This document shows positions 1 through 6,335 of a stretch of DNA of 15,168 nt, piece by piece. The DNA comes from Nautiliaceae bacterium. Lineage in GTDB: Bacteria; Campylobacterota; Campylobacteria; Campylobacterales; Nautiliaceae. Numbering within the stretch: the first letter of the stretch is position 1; every line of letters starts with the position of its first letter. The stretch is from assembly GCA_027063075.1 (NCBI GenBank), contig JAMOSM010000045.1, forward strand, positions 1-15,168, read 5' to 3'. The position numbers and the translations under genes are program-made. Under the pieces are notes generated by a model, which ran no database searches, was not told the DNA's origin, and worked only from the letters and a program-made list of their open reading frames with translations.

Positions 1-1
1 G

Positions 2-367
2 ACTATACTTGTATTCGATAATTATATTAATCTTTATGGAGGATGGGATAAATTTTTTAAAGAATTTCCTAAACTTAAACATAAAGCGGTAGAAAAAAAA
101 TGGGTAGTTGAATGTAAAGATTTTGCTATGGCTAAAAAACTAGTGGAAATAAGAGTTGACGTAATTCAATTAGATAAAGTTAGCGTAGAAACTACCGCTT
201 TGATTGTAGAAATGGCTCATGAAAACAATATAAAGGTTTTAAGTGCAGGAGGTATTAACATACAAAATATTGAAGATTATGCAAAAACAGGAGTTGATGG
301 AGTTGTAACCACGGCTCCTTATTTTGCAAAAGGAGCGGATATCAAAGTTAAGATAACTCCGCTTTGA
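2..367 (+). CDS. modD: ModD-like pyrophosphorylase, C-terminal part (5' end outside window)
   Basis: The frame is open from base 2, so this is the last 121 residues of a gene that begins before the window; the internal ATG at 128 is not its start. ModD proteins are homologues of nicotinate-nucleotide pyrophosphorylase (NadC) found with molybdate-transport genes; their exact reaction is unsettled. What is seen is the C-terminal half of the type II phosphoribosyltransferase barrel: an LVFDNYINLYGGW stretch near the N-terminal edge, VECKDFAMAKK with the barrel Glu, IQLDKV, and the late glycine-rich LSAGGINIQNIEDYAKTGVDG segment followed by VVTTAPYFAKGADIKVKI. These align by eye with the same segments of NadC encoded at 3846-4697 (VECESVDMA, CDNM, EASGNITLENIQEYIKTGIDA), but the EASG of NadC is SAGG here, as expected for ModD. 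Molybdate uptake genes may lie upstream; that cannot be seen. The gene end overlaps the convergent gene by 20 nt. Confidence 0.85.
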   Translation, partial: TILVFDNYINLYGGWDKFFKEFPKLKHKAVEKKWVVECKDFAMAKKLVEIRVDVIQLDKVSVETTALIVEMAHENNIKVLSAGGINIQNIEDYAKTGVDGVVTTAPYFAKGADIKVKITPL

Positions 368-375
368 TTTTTTTT
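334..375 (+). terminator. Rho-independent terminator of modD
   Basis: AGCGGA (334-339) pairs with TCCGCT (358-363), and the loop can add TATC/GATA (340-343 with 352-355). Four bases later comes a run of eight T (368-375). The hairpin lies inside the last codons of modD and inside the 3' end of the convergent gene. GC content of the stem is high for this DNA. Confidence 0.55.
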
Positions 376-797
376 AGATTTAGTTTTTTGATTATTTCTA
401 TAATGGATTTATAATCCGTTCCGTTAAATAAAATTTTTAGAGCATATTTATTGTTTAATTTAATAGCAATTACTCCTTTTTGTAAATTTTTATCGATATA
501 AATTGCAGCATCAAAACCTTTTATTTTTAAATGTTTAATTAAAAAGTCTTTTGAATTTTTATTTACATTAAGTTTTAAAATACCCGGAATTCTCTCTTCT
601 ACTCCTATATAAATGATTTTATTCTCGCAGTTGTATTTTTTTATCACTAAAAAGAAATCATTTAATGGGATTGGAGAGTTTTGAACGTCAAAATATCTAA
701 GTTCTATACACTTTCCAAATTCTTTTGGCAAAACAGTATTAAAATTAGTAGATGCAAATAAAAGCCCTCCTGTAAGTAATAAAAATAGTTTTTTCAT
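348..797 (-). CDS. Small secreted hypothetical protein
   Basis: A 149-residue protein that I do not recognise. It starts MKKLFLLLTGGLLFAS, a typical Sec signal peptide: positive N-terminus, Leu/Phe-rich core, small residues near 16-17, and no lipobox Cys. The mature part is hydrophilic, Lys/Ile/Asn-rich, about 130 residues, with alternating beta-like stretches (KIIYIGVEERIPGILKLNV, GVIAIKLNNKYALKILFNG) and two Cys in the mature protein (CIEL and NCEN). A periplasmic role is inferred from the signal only. The second of two adjacent ATG codons (797) is preferred because AAGGAG lies 5 nt before it against 2 nt before the first (800). It has its own -10 box (822-827) and its 3' end overlaps modD by 20 nt tail to tail. 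Confidence 0.75.
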   Translation of the reverse strand: MKKLFLLLTGGLLFASTNFNTVLPKEFGKCIELRYFDVQNSPIPLNDFFLVIKKYNCENKIIYIGVEERIPGILKLNVNKNSKDFLIKHLKIKGFDAAIYIDKNLQKGVIAIKLNNKYALKILFNGTDYKSIIEIIKKLNLKKIKAELS

Positions 798-808
798 CAT
801 CTCTCCTT

Positions 809-835
809 AAAAGTTTTTATTATTATAAAACTTTT
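809..835. repeat. Inverted repeat over a promoter
   Basis: AAAAGTTTT (809-817) and AAAACTTTT (827-835) form a perfect 9-bp inverted repeat around a 9-nt spacer (TATTATTAT). It covers the -10 region and probable transcription start of the minus-strand gene ending at 797. It could be an operator or a weak hairpin in the leader; the stem has one G:C pair only, so chance in AT-rich DNA is possible. Confidence 0.35.
822..827 (-). promoter_or_regulatory. -10 box for the secreted hypothetical gene
   Basis: TATAAT on the minus strand, 25 nt before the start codon at 797; no clear -35 is visible. It overlaps a 9-bp inverted repeat (809-835, see separate entry). Confidence 0.45.
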
Positions 836-855
836 AGTTGTCTTCTGTCAAGAAA

Positions 856-895
856 AATAAAAAAAAGAGCTTAAAGATTATTTTTTAGCTCTTTT
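856..895 (-). terminator. Rho-independent terminator at the end of the 871-1266 gene
   Basis: Read on the minus strand, AAAAGAGCT (895-887) pairs with AGCTCTTTT (871-863) around a 15-nt loop, followed by a T-rich run (866-856). The stem includes the stop codon. The core is GAGCT, so the stem is only moderately stable. Confidence 0.45.
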
Positions 896-1266
896 ACCCA
901 TCCTTCCATTACTTCATTTGCTATAAGTGCCGGTGCTTCAAGAAATGCTATTTCAAACTTGTCATTATATTCTGTAACTCCTATACTTCTTGGTCTTACA
1001 GCTGGAATTTTTCCGTTAGGAAGTTTATTTCCAAAACAAAACATTATAATTTTACAGTCTTTAATTTCTGGATTTATTTCTCCGTCTTTTAAAGAACTTG
1101 TATGTGCATAATGGTCAAATTCTCCTATATAAGTACATACAGGATGTGAGTTGATTTTTTCTTTAAAAAACTCAATTATCTCCTGTGATGTTTTATAATG
1201 TGTTTCATCTTTATTAACATCTAATACAAAAACAGGATATTTTTCTTGTAAAATCATCTGTTTCAT
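871..1266 (-). CDS. Conserved hypothetical protein (DUF6858-like)
   Basis: 131 residues beginning MKQMILQEKYPVFVLDV. No signal peptide or membrane segment, so it is probably cytoplasmic. Conspicuous blocks are an N-terminal KYPVFVLDVNKDET, then VCTYIGEFDHYAHT, KIIMFCFGNKLPN, a basic AVRPRSIGV, and FLEAPALIANEVMEGWVKEL. From memory this resembles a small uncharacterised family (DUF6858) found in Campylobacterota; I know no function for it and the family name is tentative. The start at 1266 is chosen because AAGGAGAAGT precedes it directly; a longer reading from 1296 would run over that ribosome site. Transcription probably begins from a -10 at 1309-1314, and the gene is followed by its own hairpin terminator, so it seems monocistronic. 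Confidence 0.75.
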   Translation of the reverse strand: MKQMILQEKYPVFVLDVNKDETHYKTSQEIIEFFKEKINSHPVCTYIGEFDHYAHTSSLKDGEINPEIKDCKIIMFCFGNKLPNGKIPAVRPRSIGVTEYNDKFEIAFLEAPALIANEVMEGWVKELKNNL

Positions 1267-1308
1267 ACTTCTCCTTTTTTGGCGCAAGTGTATCAAAAAT
1301 AAGTTTGG

Positions 1309-1314
1309 ATTATA
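1309..1314 (-). promoter_or_regulatory. -10 box for the 871-1266 gene
   Basis: TATAAT on the minus strand, leaving a leader of roughly 35 nt before the ATG at 1266. No clear -35, which is usual for sigma-70 promoters in Campylobacterota. Confidence 0.45.
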
Positions 1315-1347
1315 TTAAATATAAGAAAAATTTATTAAAAATTGATA

Positions 1348-1353
1348 TATAAT
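1348..1353 (+). promoter_or_regulatory. -10 box for the M99 peptidase operon
   Basis: TATAAT preceded by TGATA, 19 nt before the TTG start at 1373; expected start of transcription near 1360. Divergent from the promoter at 1309-1314. Confidence 0.45.
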
Positions 1354-1372
1354 TACAAAAAAAAGGTTTTTC

Positions 1373-2413
1373 TTGAATAGAAGGGATTTTATTAAGTTCT
1401 CATCTTTAGTGCTGTTTTCAACAACTGCCTTTGCAAAGTCTGATTCAAAGCTTTTTATAAAACTTCCGCCTAAAAAGCTTAACTATTATCATATAAAAGG
1501 AAAACAAAAAGGAGGAAGAGTTTTATTAATTGGAGGAATTCACGGAAATGAAATAGGAGCTTATAAGGCAAGTGATTTGTTAATAGATAGTGAAATAACA
1601 AAAGGTGAGCTTTTAATTATTCCAAGAACTAATTTTACTTCTATTTTGGCAAATGTCAGAGGTTATAACGGCGATATGAACAGGAAATTTGAAAATATTT
1701 CAGAACAGGACCCTGATTATTATTATGTTGAAGCTTTAAAAAATATTATTCTTTCATATAAACCTGATGTTGTTATCTCTATGCATGACGGATACGGATT
1801 TGCAAATAAAAATAAAAGAGCATGGGGACAGAGCATCGTAATTGATGAGATTGTGTATAAAAATTTTAAGCTTTATAAAAATGCTAGATTTGTAATGGAT
1901 GAGGCTAATAAAATTGTTAAAAATAAAATAAGTATAATTAATACAAAAACTTTTAGTGGATTTTATCATCAAGAGCAAAAAAAAGCGCTTACAGGATGGT
2001 GTTTGAAAAACGGTATTGAAGCTTATTGTATAGAAGCAAGCAAGCAGTTAGAAAGTTTAGAGGATAAAATTTATACTCATTTTGCGATGTTAAAGGGATT
2101 TTTTGAACTTTACAAAATAGAAATTAAAAATTTTGATGATATTGCGGAAAATATCAATAAATATTTGATTTTAAAAAAACCAAGGCTGGTTTTGGATATA
2201 AACGGTAGAAAAATAGAAGTTAAAAACAGAGAAATCTTAAAAGTTAAAAGGGGCAGTGTTATAGAAGTTACTGAAATTGACGGACACAGGGGTGATTATC
2301 TGGTTCCAAGGGGAGTTAATTTAAACTGGAGGAGTTTTCATTTTAGCAATTTAAATTTTGACATTAAAAGAGATTATGAAAAAATTTTTTCAATAAATAT
2401 AAAAAGGATATAA
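1373..2413 (+). CDS. M99 family zinc carboxypeptidase (Csd4/Pgp1-like), Tat-exported
   Basis: 346 residues. The family includes H. pylori Csd4 and C. jejuni Pgp1, periplasmic enzymes that trim the peptidoglycan tripeptide to a dipeptide and set helical cell shape. Visible features: a twin-arginine signal NRRDFIKFSS (R3, R4), hydrophobic core and AFA cleavage site near residue 21; GGIHGNE with zinc ligands H57 and E60; NGDMNRKF (99-106); third ligand H138 in SMHDGYGF; WGQS (151-154); probable catalytic E221 in IEASKQ; and a C-terminal beta domain (about 270-346) with RGSVIEV and a final INIKRI. The TTG start is required: AAAAGG lies 6 nt upstream, the RR motif follows at once, and a stop lies in frame at 1343. 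It is shorter than Csd4 (about 440). Csd4 is known for a Gln in place of the first His; this protein has His. Cell-shape function is inferred from the family. It abuts the next gene without a gap. Confidence 0.82.
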   Translation: MNRRDFIKFSSLVLFSTTAFAKSDSKLFIKLPPKKLNYYHIKGKQKGGRVLLIGGIHGNEIGAYKASDLLIDSEITKGELLIIPRTNFTSILANVRGYNGDMNRKFENISEQDPDYYYVEALKNIILSYKPDVVISMHDGYGFANKNKRAWGQSIVIDEIVYKNFKLYKNARFVMDEANKIVKNKISIINTKTFSGFYHQEQKKALTGWCLKNGIEAYCIEASKQLESLEDKIYTHFAMLKGFFELYKIEIKNFDDIAENINKYLILKKPRLVLDINGRKIEVKNREILKVKRGSVIEVTEIDGHRGDYLVPRGVNLNWRSFHFSNLNFDIKRDYEKIFSINIKRI

Positions 2414-2722
2414 ATGGCGTATGAATTAATAATAAATGAAAAAGAGAAAACAATAGAGATTCATTCTGATTTGTGTGATGTGCTTATGGATAAAAAAGAT
2501 AATTTTGAATTGAATAATGTTTTAGAGTATATTCATCTTATGAATTTTGATGAGGTTGATGAATTTTTGTTAAAGGATGAATATAAAGAGTTTGAAATAA
2601 TTTACTGTGAAGAGTGCAAACCTAAAGAAAATAGAGCTGTTTTAGATGAGGAATATGATGATTTTTATGAAGAATTCCCAGAAGATGAGGATATAGACGA
2701 TAGCAGATGCGATATATTTTGA
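2414..2722 (+). CDS. Small, very acidic Cys-containing hypothetical protein
   Basis: 102 residues, unrecognised. About one third of all residues are Asp or Glu (roughly 35, against about 10 Lys/Arg), most dense in the tail from 78 to 98 (DEEYDDFYEEFPEDEDIDD). Cysteines are C21, C65, C68 and C99; C65-E-E-C68 forms a CxxC pair that could bind metal or form a disulfide, though nothing else supports this. No signal peptide or membrane segment. The ATG follows the stop codon of the M99 gene with no intervening base and there is no good ribosome site of its own, so translation is probably coupled to it. A link to cell-wall work is possible only through this position. Confidence 0.7.
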   Translation: MAYELIINEKEKTIEIHSDLCDVLMDKKDNFELNNVLEYIHLMNFDEVDEFLLKDEYKEFEIIYCEECKPKENRAVLDEEYDDFYEEFPEDEDIDDSRCDIF

Positions 2723-2728
2723 TATAAT
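2723..2728 (+). promoter_or_regulatory. Possible internal -10 box before the DUF465 gene
   Basis: TATAAT immediately after the acidic-protein stop codon and 19 nt before the ATG at 2748. It would allow separate transcription of the last gene of the group; no -35 is seen. Confidence 0.35.
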
Positions 2729-2747
2729 AAGGAAAAAAGGAGAAGAT

Positions 2748-2987
2748 ATGTTTAAAGAATGTTGTCCTGAATTAATTCCTGTTATGGAAGAGCTTGCGGC
2801 AAAAAATCCTCATATTGATAAACTTATTCAAAGACATAAAGAGCTTAATAAAATTATTGATGAAGTTGAAGCTGGAAGAGAACATATGGATGATTTAGAA
2901 CTTGATAAACTTAAAAAAGAGAAACTTCATATAAAAGACGAGATATATCAGGCAGTGCTTGAATATAAAAAACAAAAAGAGGGATAA
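2748..2987 (+). CDS. DUF465 (YdcH-like) family protein
   Basis: 79 residues, nearly all predicted helix. The family signature is clear: HIDKLIQRHKELNKIIDEVE in the first half and LELDKLKKEKLHIKDEIYQ in the second, which in DUF465/YdcH proteins form an antiparallel helical hairpin of unknown function. An N-terminal CC pair (MFKECCPEL) is an addition before the usual domain. AAAGGAG stands 7 nt before the ATG. It is the last gene of the plus-strand group and is convergent with the phoH gene; the terminator of that operon is encoded in its last codons. Confidence 0.82.
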   Translation: MFKECCPELIPVMEELAAKNPHIDKLIQRHKELNKIIDEVEAGREHMDDLELDKLKKEKLHIKDEIYQAVLEYKKQKEG

Positions 2988-2995
2988 TCTCCCTC
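2966..2995 (-). terminator. Rho-independent terminator of the nadA-nadC-phoH operon
   Basis: On the minus strand, 3 nt after the phoH stop codon, GAGGGA (2995-2990) pairs with TCCCTC (2984-2979) around a 5-nt loop, followed by TTTTTGTTTTTT. The GC-rich 6-bp stem followed by a U tract is a convincing intrinsic terminator. It lies across the end of the convergent DUF465 gene. Confidence 0.7.
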
Positions 2996-2998
2996 ATA

Positions 2999-3862
2999 TT
3001 ACTCTAATAATTTAATTGCAATTTCTGTTAATTTGTTTCTATATATATTTTTTAAATCTACCCAAGCAAGTGCTTCATGAGGCAGGACTTGTTGAAGTCT
3101 AAAAAGCCCGCTATCCTGTTTTTGTATAGTTGAATATGTTTGGTGAATGTCTCCGAGTAAAAATAATTTACTTCCCTCACTCATACGTGAGAGTATCATA
3201 CTCATATATTCTCTTGTTACAAGTTGAACTTCATCAACGATTAAAATTTCTCCTTCAAGTATTGAGACTCCTTGAATCATATTTAAAGGGATTATTTCAA
3301 ATTTTTCAAAAAAAAGTCTGTTTTTAATAGAGTCGTAGTTTTCGCCTTTTATGCCTCTGTAAAGATAATTTAAAGCGCTTAAAAAGCCTCCTGCCCATTC
3401 AAGCATCTTTTCATCTTTGCTTCCCGGTAAAAAACCTATATCATAATCACTACTAATTCCTATTGGCGGACGAGTAATAAAAATTTTTTTGTTTGTAAGG
3501 GCAAGGGCCGTTGCGGTTGCAAGAAGTGTTTTTCCGCTCCCAAAACGTCCTGTAAGAAGGGTTGCAGGAGAGCTTACCATTGCATATATTGCACATTTTT
3601 GGTAAATATCAAGAGGGGAAAAAATTTGAGCGTTTTTAATTCTAAGTTTTGATGTTTCAGGGATGTTATCAATTCTTTCAATTGAGTTTTTTATTGGATT
3701 ATAACAGTATGCAAGTTCTCTTAATCCGTCATTTGTTATAACAAAATCCCATTCCTGAAGTTTATGGTTAAACTTTTCTTTTATATATTTTTTAAATCCT
3801 TCAACGTCTTTATTTTCGCCTAAAAAATGACCAAATTCAAATTCTTTATCTTCTATTATTAT
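2999..3862 (-). CDS. PhoH family ATPase with no standard start codon
   Basis: A PhoH-type P-loop ATPase; PhoH2 relatives are RNA helicase-like ATPases usually fused to a PIN RNase domain, which is absent here. Numbering from the proposed AUA start (287 residues): an N-terminal region (40-60, WDFVITNDGLRELAYCYNP), a Gln-containing segment before the P-loop (FSPLDIYQKCAIYAM), Walker A GRFGSGKT (105-112), RPPIGISSDYDIGFLPG, Walker B ILIVDEVQ (about 206-213; usual PhoH has DEAQ), sensor-like FLLGDIHQ, and the late IYRNKLTEIAIKLL. The frame stays open and PhoH-like up to a stop at 3875-3877, but contains no ATG, GTG or TTG before the Met at 3580, which is only 10 residues before Walker A. AAAGGAGG (3875-3868, inside the nadC end) lies 5 nt before ATA at 3862, so AUA initiation is the best reading; a recent start-codon mutation is the alternative. 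It overlaps nadC by 17 nt. Confidence 0.75.
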   Translation of the reverse strand: MIIEDKEFEFGHFLGENKDVEGFKKYIKEKFNHKLQEWDFVITNDGLRELAYCYNPIKNSIERIDNIPETSKLRIKNAQIFSPLDIYQKCAIYAMVSSPATLLTGRFGSGKTLLATATALALTNKKIFITRPPIGISSDYDIGFLPGSKDEKMLEWAGGFLSALNYLYRGIKGENYDSIKNRLFFEKFEIIPLNMIQGVSILEGEILIVDEVQLVTREYMSMILSRMSEGSKLFLLGDIHQTYSTIQKQDSGLFRLQQVLPHEALAWVDLKNIYRNKLTEIAIKLLE

Positions 3863-4697
3863 AGCTTCCTCCTTTCATCTTCATAGAAAAATCTTTAAAA
3901 GTTGCCTGATGTATAATAGCTCCGCTGCTTATTGCGTCAATTCCGGTTTTAATATATTCTTGAATATTTTCTAATGTAATATTTCCGCTTGCTTCTAAGA
4001 ATACGTGAGGATAGTGTTTATTTCTTATATCAACCACTTTTTTAATATCTTCATAATTCATATTATCACACATTACAATATCAGCACCAGCTTCCATAGC
4101 TTCAATTGCCATATCAACGCTTTCGCATTCAACTTCTATTTTTGTAGTAAATGGAATTTCTTTTCTTGCAATATGTAAGGCTTCTGTAATTGATTTAAAA
4201 TTGGCAAGATGGGTATCTTTTAGCATTAAACAGTCATCAAGCCCGAGCCTATGATTTGTAACCCCTCCGCATTTTGCCGCATATTTTTCAAAAATTCTAA
4301 GTCCCGGTCTTGTTTTTCTGGTATCTAGAATTTGAATTTTGCCTTTAGTTTTTTTTACAAACTCATAGGCATTGCTTGCAATACCGCTTGCGTGTTGGAG
4401 TATATTTAATATTGTCCTTTCAACAGATAGTAAATCTTTTACATTGCCATATACTTCAAAAATTACATCTCCTTTTTTATATTCACTTCCGTCTTCAAAA
4501 AAGAAATCAAATTTTATATCAGCAATTTCACTAAAATATTTAATATACTCAATTCCCGCTACAATTCCTTCGCTTTTTGCAATAACTTTTGCATTAGAAA
4601 TTCCGTTTAAAAGGGGTCTTGCTAAGTCTCCTCTTCCTATATCTTCATTTAGTGCATTTTTTAAAAAATCTATTATTTGATGTTTCATTAAATTCAT
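3846..4697 (-). CDS. nadC: Nicotinate-nucleotide pyrophosphorylase (carboxylating)
   Basis: 283 residues, normal family length. NadC (quinolinate phosphoribosyltransferase) converts quinolinate and PRPP to nicotinate mononucleotide, CO2 and pyrophosphate, the step after NadA in cytosolic NAD synthesis. Visible: N-terminal LNEDIGRGDLARPLL; VERTILNILQHASGIAS (92-108); DTRKTRPGLR (125-134) and GGVTNHRLGLDD (144-155), which bind quinolinate and PRPP phosphates; MLKDTH (158-163); IEVEC with E190; CDNM (210-213); EASGNI (235-240). The ATG at 4697 overlaps the nadA stop as ATGA and has GGAG 5 nt upstream, so it is preferred over the ATG at 4688. The last residues (MKGGSYNNRR) look like a tail whose codons form the strong ribosome site of phoH. 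ModD at the window start is a homologue. Confidence 0.96.
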   Translation of the reverse strand: MNLMKHQIIDFLKNALNEDIGRGDLARPLLNGISNAKVIAKSEGIVAGIEYIKYFSEIADIKFDFFFEDGSEYKKGDVIFEVYGNVKDLLSVERTILNILQHASGIASNAYEFVKKTKGKIQILDTRKTRPGLRIFEKYAAKCGGVTNHRLGLDDCLMLKDTHLANFKSITEALHIARKEIPFTTKIEVECESVDMAIEAMEAGADIVMCDNMNYEDIKKVVDIRNKHYPHVFLEASGNITLENIQEYIKTGIDAISSGAIIHQATFKDFSMKMKGGSYNNRR

Positions 4698-5665
4698 GAC
4701 AGCTCCATCATACGATTTAGTGCTTTTAGGGCATTTTCTTTGATATTTTCATCAACTTTTATTTCATTATACGGTTTTCCTTTATCAATTGCTATTAGCA
4801 AGTCATGAAGTTCTTTTAATGTAGTTTCGTTCATACTCGGACATTCAGGTTTTGTTGAGCTTAAGATATAGATGTTTGGATTGATATCCCTTTTCATTCT
4901 ATGAACGAAGTTATACTCAGTCCCGATTGCCATTAAATCGTTTTTGTGCTCTTTTACATAATTTAGTATCTGAGATGTGCTTCCTACAAAGTCTGCCATT
5001 TCGCAAACTTCCGGGGAGCATTCCGGATGAACAACTATTTTTATTTCAGGATATTTTTCTTTATAAAACTCAACGTGTTCTGGCATAAAAAGCTGATGAA
5101 CGCTACAGTGCCCGTTAAAACAGATAATATCAGCCTCTTGCCAGTTTTTTTCTCCTATAATGCTTGAAGTGACATTAAGCATTTTAGCTACATTTTGCCC
5201 TAAGTTTTTATCAGGCAGGAAAAATACCTTTTTGCCTTGGTCTAATGCTGAGGATACTATTTTTTTGGCATTTGAGCTTGTGCAGGTTAATCCTTCAAGT
5301 TTTCCTACAATGGCTTTAATTTCTGCAGATGAGTTTATGTATGTAATTGGAATAAATTCTATATTATTTTCTTTTAAAAGTTTAATATTATCCTCTACTT
5401 TTTCTTTCTCAGCCATTCTTGCCATAGAACAGCTTGCAAGGCGGGGCATATATACGGGAATATTTGGGTTTAATATTTTTGCACTCTCGCCCATAAAGCT
5501 TACGCCGCAGAAAATCAAAGGGTTTTTGAGTTTACTTGTTTTTTTTGCAAGTTCTAAACTATCCCCTGTTAAATCTGCAATGTCAAAAATTTCATCTTTT
5601 TGGTAATAGTGGGCTGCAAGGGTTATGTTGTGTTTTTTTAATAGTTCTTTGACTTTATCTACCAT
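4694..5665 (-). CDS. nadA: Quinolinate synthase A
   Basis: 323 residues. NadA condenses iminoaspartate with dihydroxyacetone phosphate to quinolinate using an oxygen-sensitive [4Fe-4S] cluster. Seen: LAAHYYQKDEIFDIAD (16-31), CGVSFMGESAKIL (53-65), the three expected cluster cysteines C79 (LASCSMA), C187 (NGHCSVH) and C275 (KPECPSM), HPECSPEV (213-220) and TEYNFVHRM (249-257). It heads the minus-strand operon nadA-nadC-phoH, overlapping nadC by 4 nt. AAGG lies 6 nt before the ATG, and a -10-like TAAAAT is at 5689-5684. The gene for the iminoaspartate-producing enzyme (NadB or aspartate dehydrogenase) is not in the window. Confidence 0.97.
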   Translation of the reverse strand: MVDKVKELLKKHNITLAAHYYQKDEIFDIADLTGDSLELAKKTSKLKNPLIFCGVSFMGESAKILNPNIPVYMPRLASCSMARMAEKEKVEDNIKLLKENNIEFIPITYINSSAEIKAIVGKLEGLTCTSSNAKKIVSSALDQGKKVFFLPDKNLGQNVAKMLNVTSSIIGEKNWQEADIICFNGHCSVHQLFMPEHVEFYKEKYPEIKIVVHPECSPEVCEMADFVGSTSQILNYVKEHKNDLMAIGTEYNFVHRMKRDINPNIYILSSTKPECPSMNETTLKELHDLLIAIDKGKPYNEIKVDENIKENALKALNRMMELS

Positions 5666-5683
5666 AAAAAGCCTTTTTAAAGA

Positions 5684-5689
5684 ATTTTA
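5684..5689 (-). promoter_or_regulatory. Possible -10 box of the nadA operon
   Basis: TAAAAT on the minus strand, 18 nt before the nadA start codon, giving a leader of about 12 nt. It lies in the 61-nt gap shared with plsY. A TATACT (5705-5700), overlapping the plsY -10 on the other strand, is an alternative. Confidence 0.35.
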
Positions 5690-5701
5690 CCAAATTTAAA
5701 G

Positions 5702-5707
5702 TATAAT
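5702..5707 (+). promoter_or_regulatory. -10 box of plsY-folB
   Basis: TATAAT 19 nt before the plsY ATG; start of transcription expected near 5714, with AAGGA of the ribosome site just downstream. No -35 is evident. Confidence 0.5.
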
Positions 5708-5726
5708 TTCATAAAAAAGGATAAGA

Positions 5727-6335
5727 ATGCATAATCTTTTGTGGTATTTAATTGCATATTTAGTAGGTGGAATTCCTTTTGGATATTTAATTGCAAAATA
5801 TTTTGCAGGTATCAATATAAAAGAGCACGGCAGCGGAAATATAGGTGCTACAAATGTTTTAAGGGTATTAAAAGAAAAGGAGCCGAAAAAAGCAAAAAAA
5901 CTTGCGGCAATTACCCTGTTTTTAGATGCTTTTAAAGGGGCTGCAGTTATACTTGCGGCAAAACTATTTGGGGTTTGTGATGCAACTCTTTGGACTATTG
6001 CTGTTTTAGCGGTTATAGGGCACTGTTTTTCTCCTTTTTTAAAATTTGAAGGGGGAAAAGGCGTTGCCACAACACTTGGGGTAATGCTTGTTTTGATACC
6101 AAAAGCGGCACTTGTTGGAGTAATTGTATGGTTTATTATGGCAAAGACTGTTAGAATTTCTTCCCTTAGTTCTTTAGTGGGGATTTTAGCAGGAATTGCA
6201 AGTGCTTATATTTTATATCCTAATCTTTCAATTCAATCGTATGCTCCACTTTGGATTATAGCATTTATTGTAATTTATAAACACAAAGAAAATATTTATA
6301 GATTAATTACAGGTCAGGAAAAAAGGGTTGTGTAA
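5727..6335 (+). CDS. plsY: Acyl-phosphate:glycerol-3-phosphate acyltransferase PlsY
   Basis: 202 residues, an inner-membrane enzyme that transfers an acyl group from acyl-phosphate to glycerol-3-phosphate, the first step of phospholipid synthesis. The hydrophobic segments (about 3-25, 55-80, 87-105, 115-140, 145-165, 173-186) fit the multi-pass PlsY fold. All three family motifs are present: motif 1 HGSGNIGATNVLR (34-46), motif 2 around H99 with FEGGKGVATTLG (107-118), and motif 3 HKENIYRLITGQE (186-198). The start has AAGGA 6 nt upstream. The stop overlaps the folB start as TAATG, so the two are translationally coupled. The pairing of plsY with folB is, from memory, also seen in other Campylobacterota. 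Confidence 0.95.
   Translation: MHNLLWYLIAYLVGGIPFGYLIAKYFAGINIKEHGSGNIGATNVLRVLKEKEPKKAKKLAAITLFLDAFKGAAVILAAKLFGVCDATLWTIAVLAVIGHCFSPFLKFEGGKGVATTLGVMLVLIPKAALVGVIVWFIMAKTVRISSLSSLVGILAGIASAYILYPNLSIQSYAPLWIIAFIVIYKHKENIYRLITGQEKRVV

Noticed and set aside
128..367. Complete 79-residue gene starting at ATG 128
   Set aside because: The frame is open and ModD-like up to base 2; the ATG is internal.
2999..3580. PhoH starting at ATG 3580
   Set aside because: This start would remove the Gln-containing segment and the upstream region that looks like PhoH; it also leaves 3581-3845 as an unexplained open stretch.
3846..3875. Programmed frameshift producing a NadC-PhoH fusion
   Set aside because: The phoH frame is +1 to nadC, but no slippery or stop-shifting motif is visible, and a strong ribosome site explains the overlap better.
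5160..5606. Plus-strand 148-residue reading opposite nadA
   Set aside because: Shadow of a well-supported gene; no ribosome site or domain.
5696..6070. Minus-strand 124-residue reading opposite plsY
   Set aside because: No ribosome site or recognisable domain; it mirrors the hydrophobic plsY codons.
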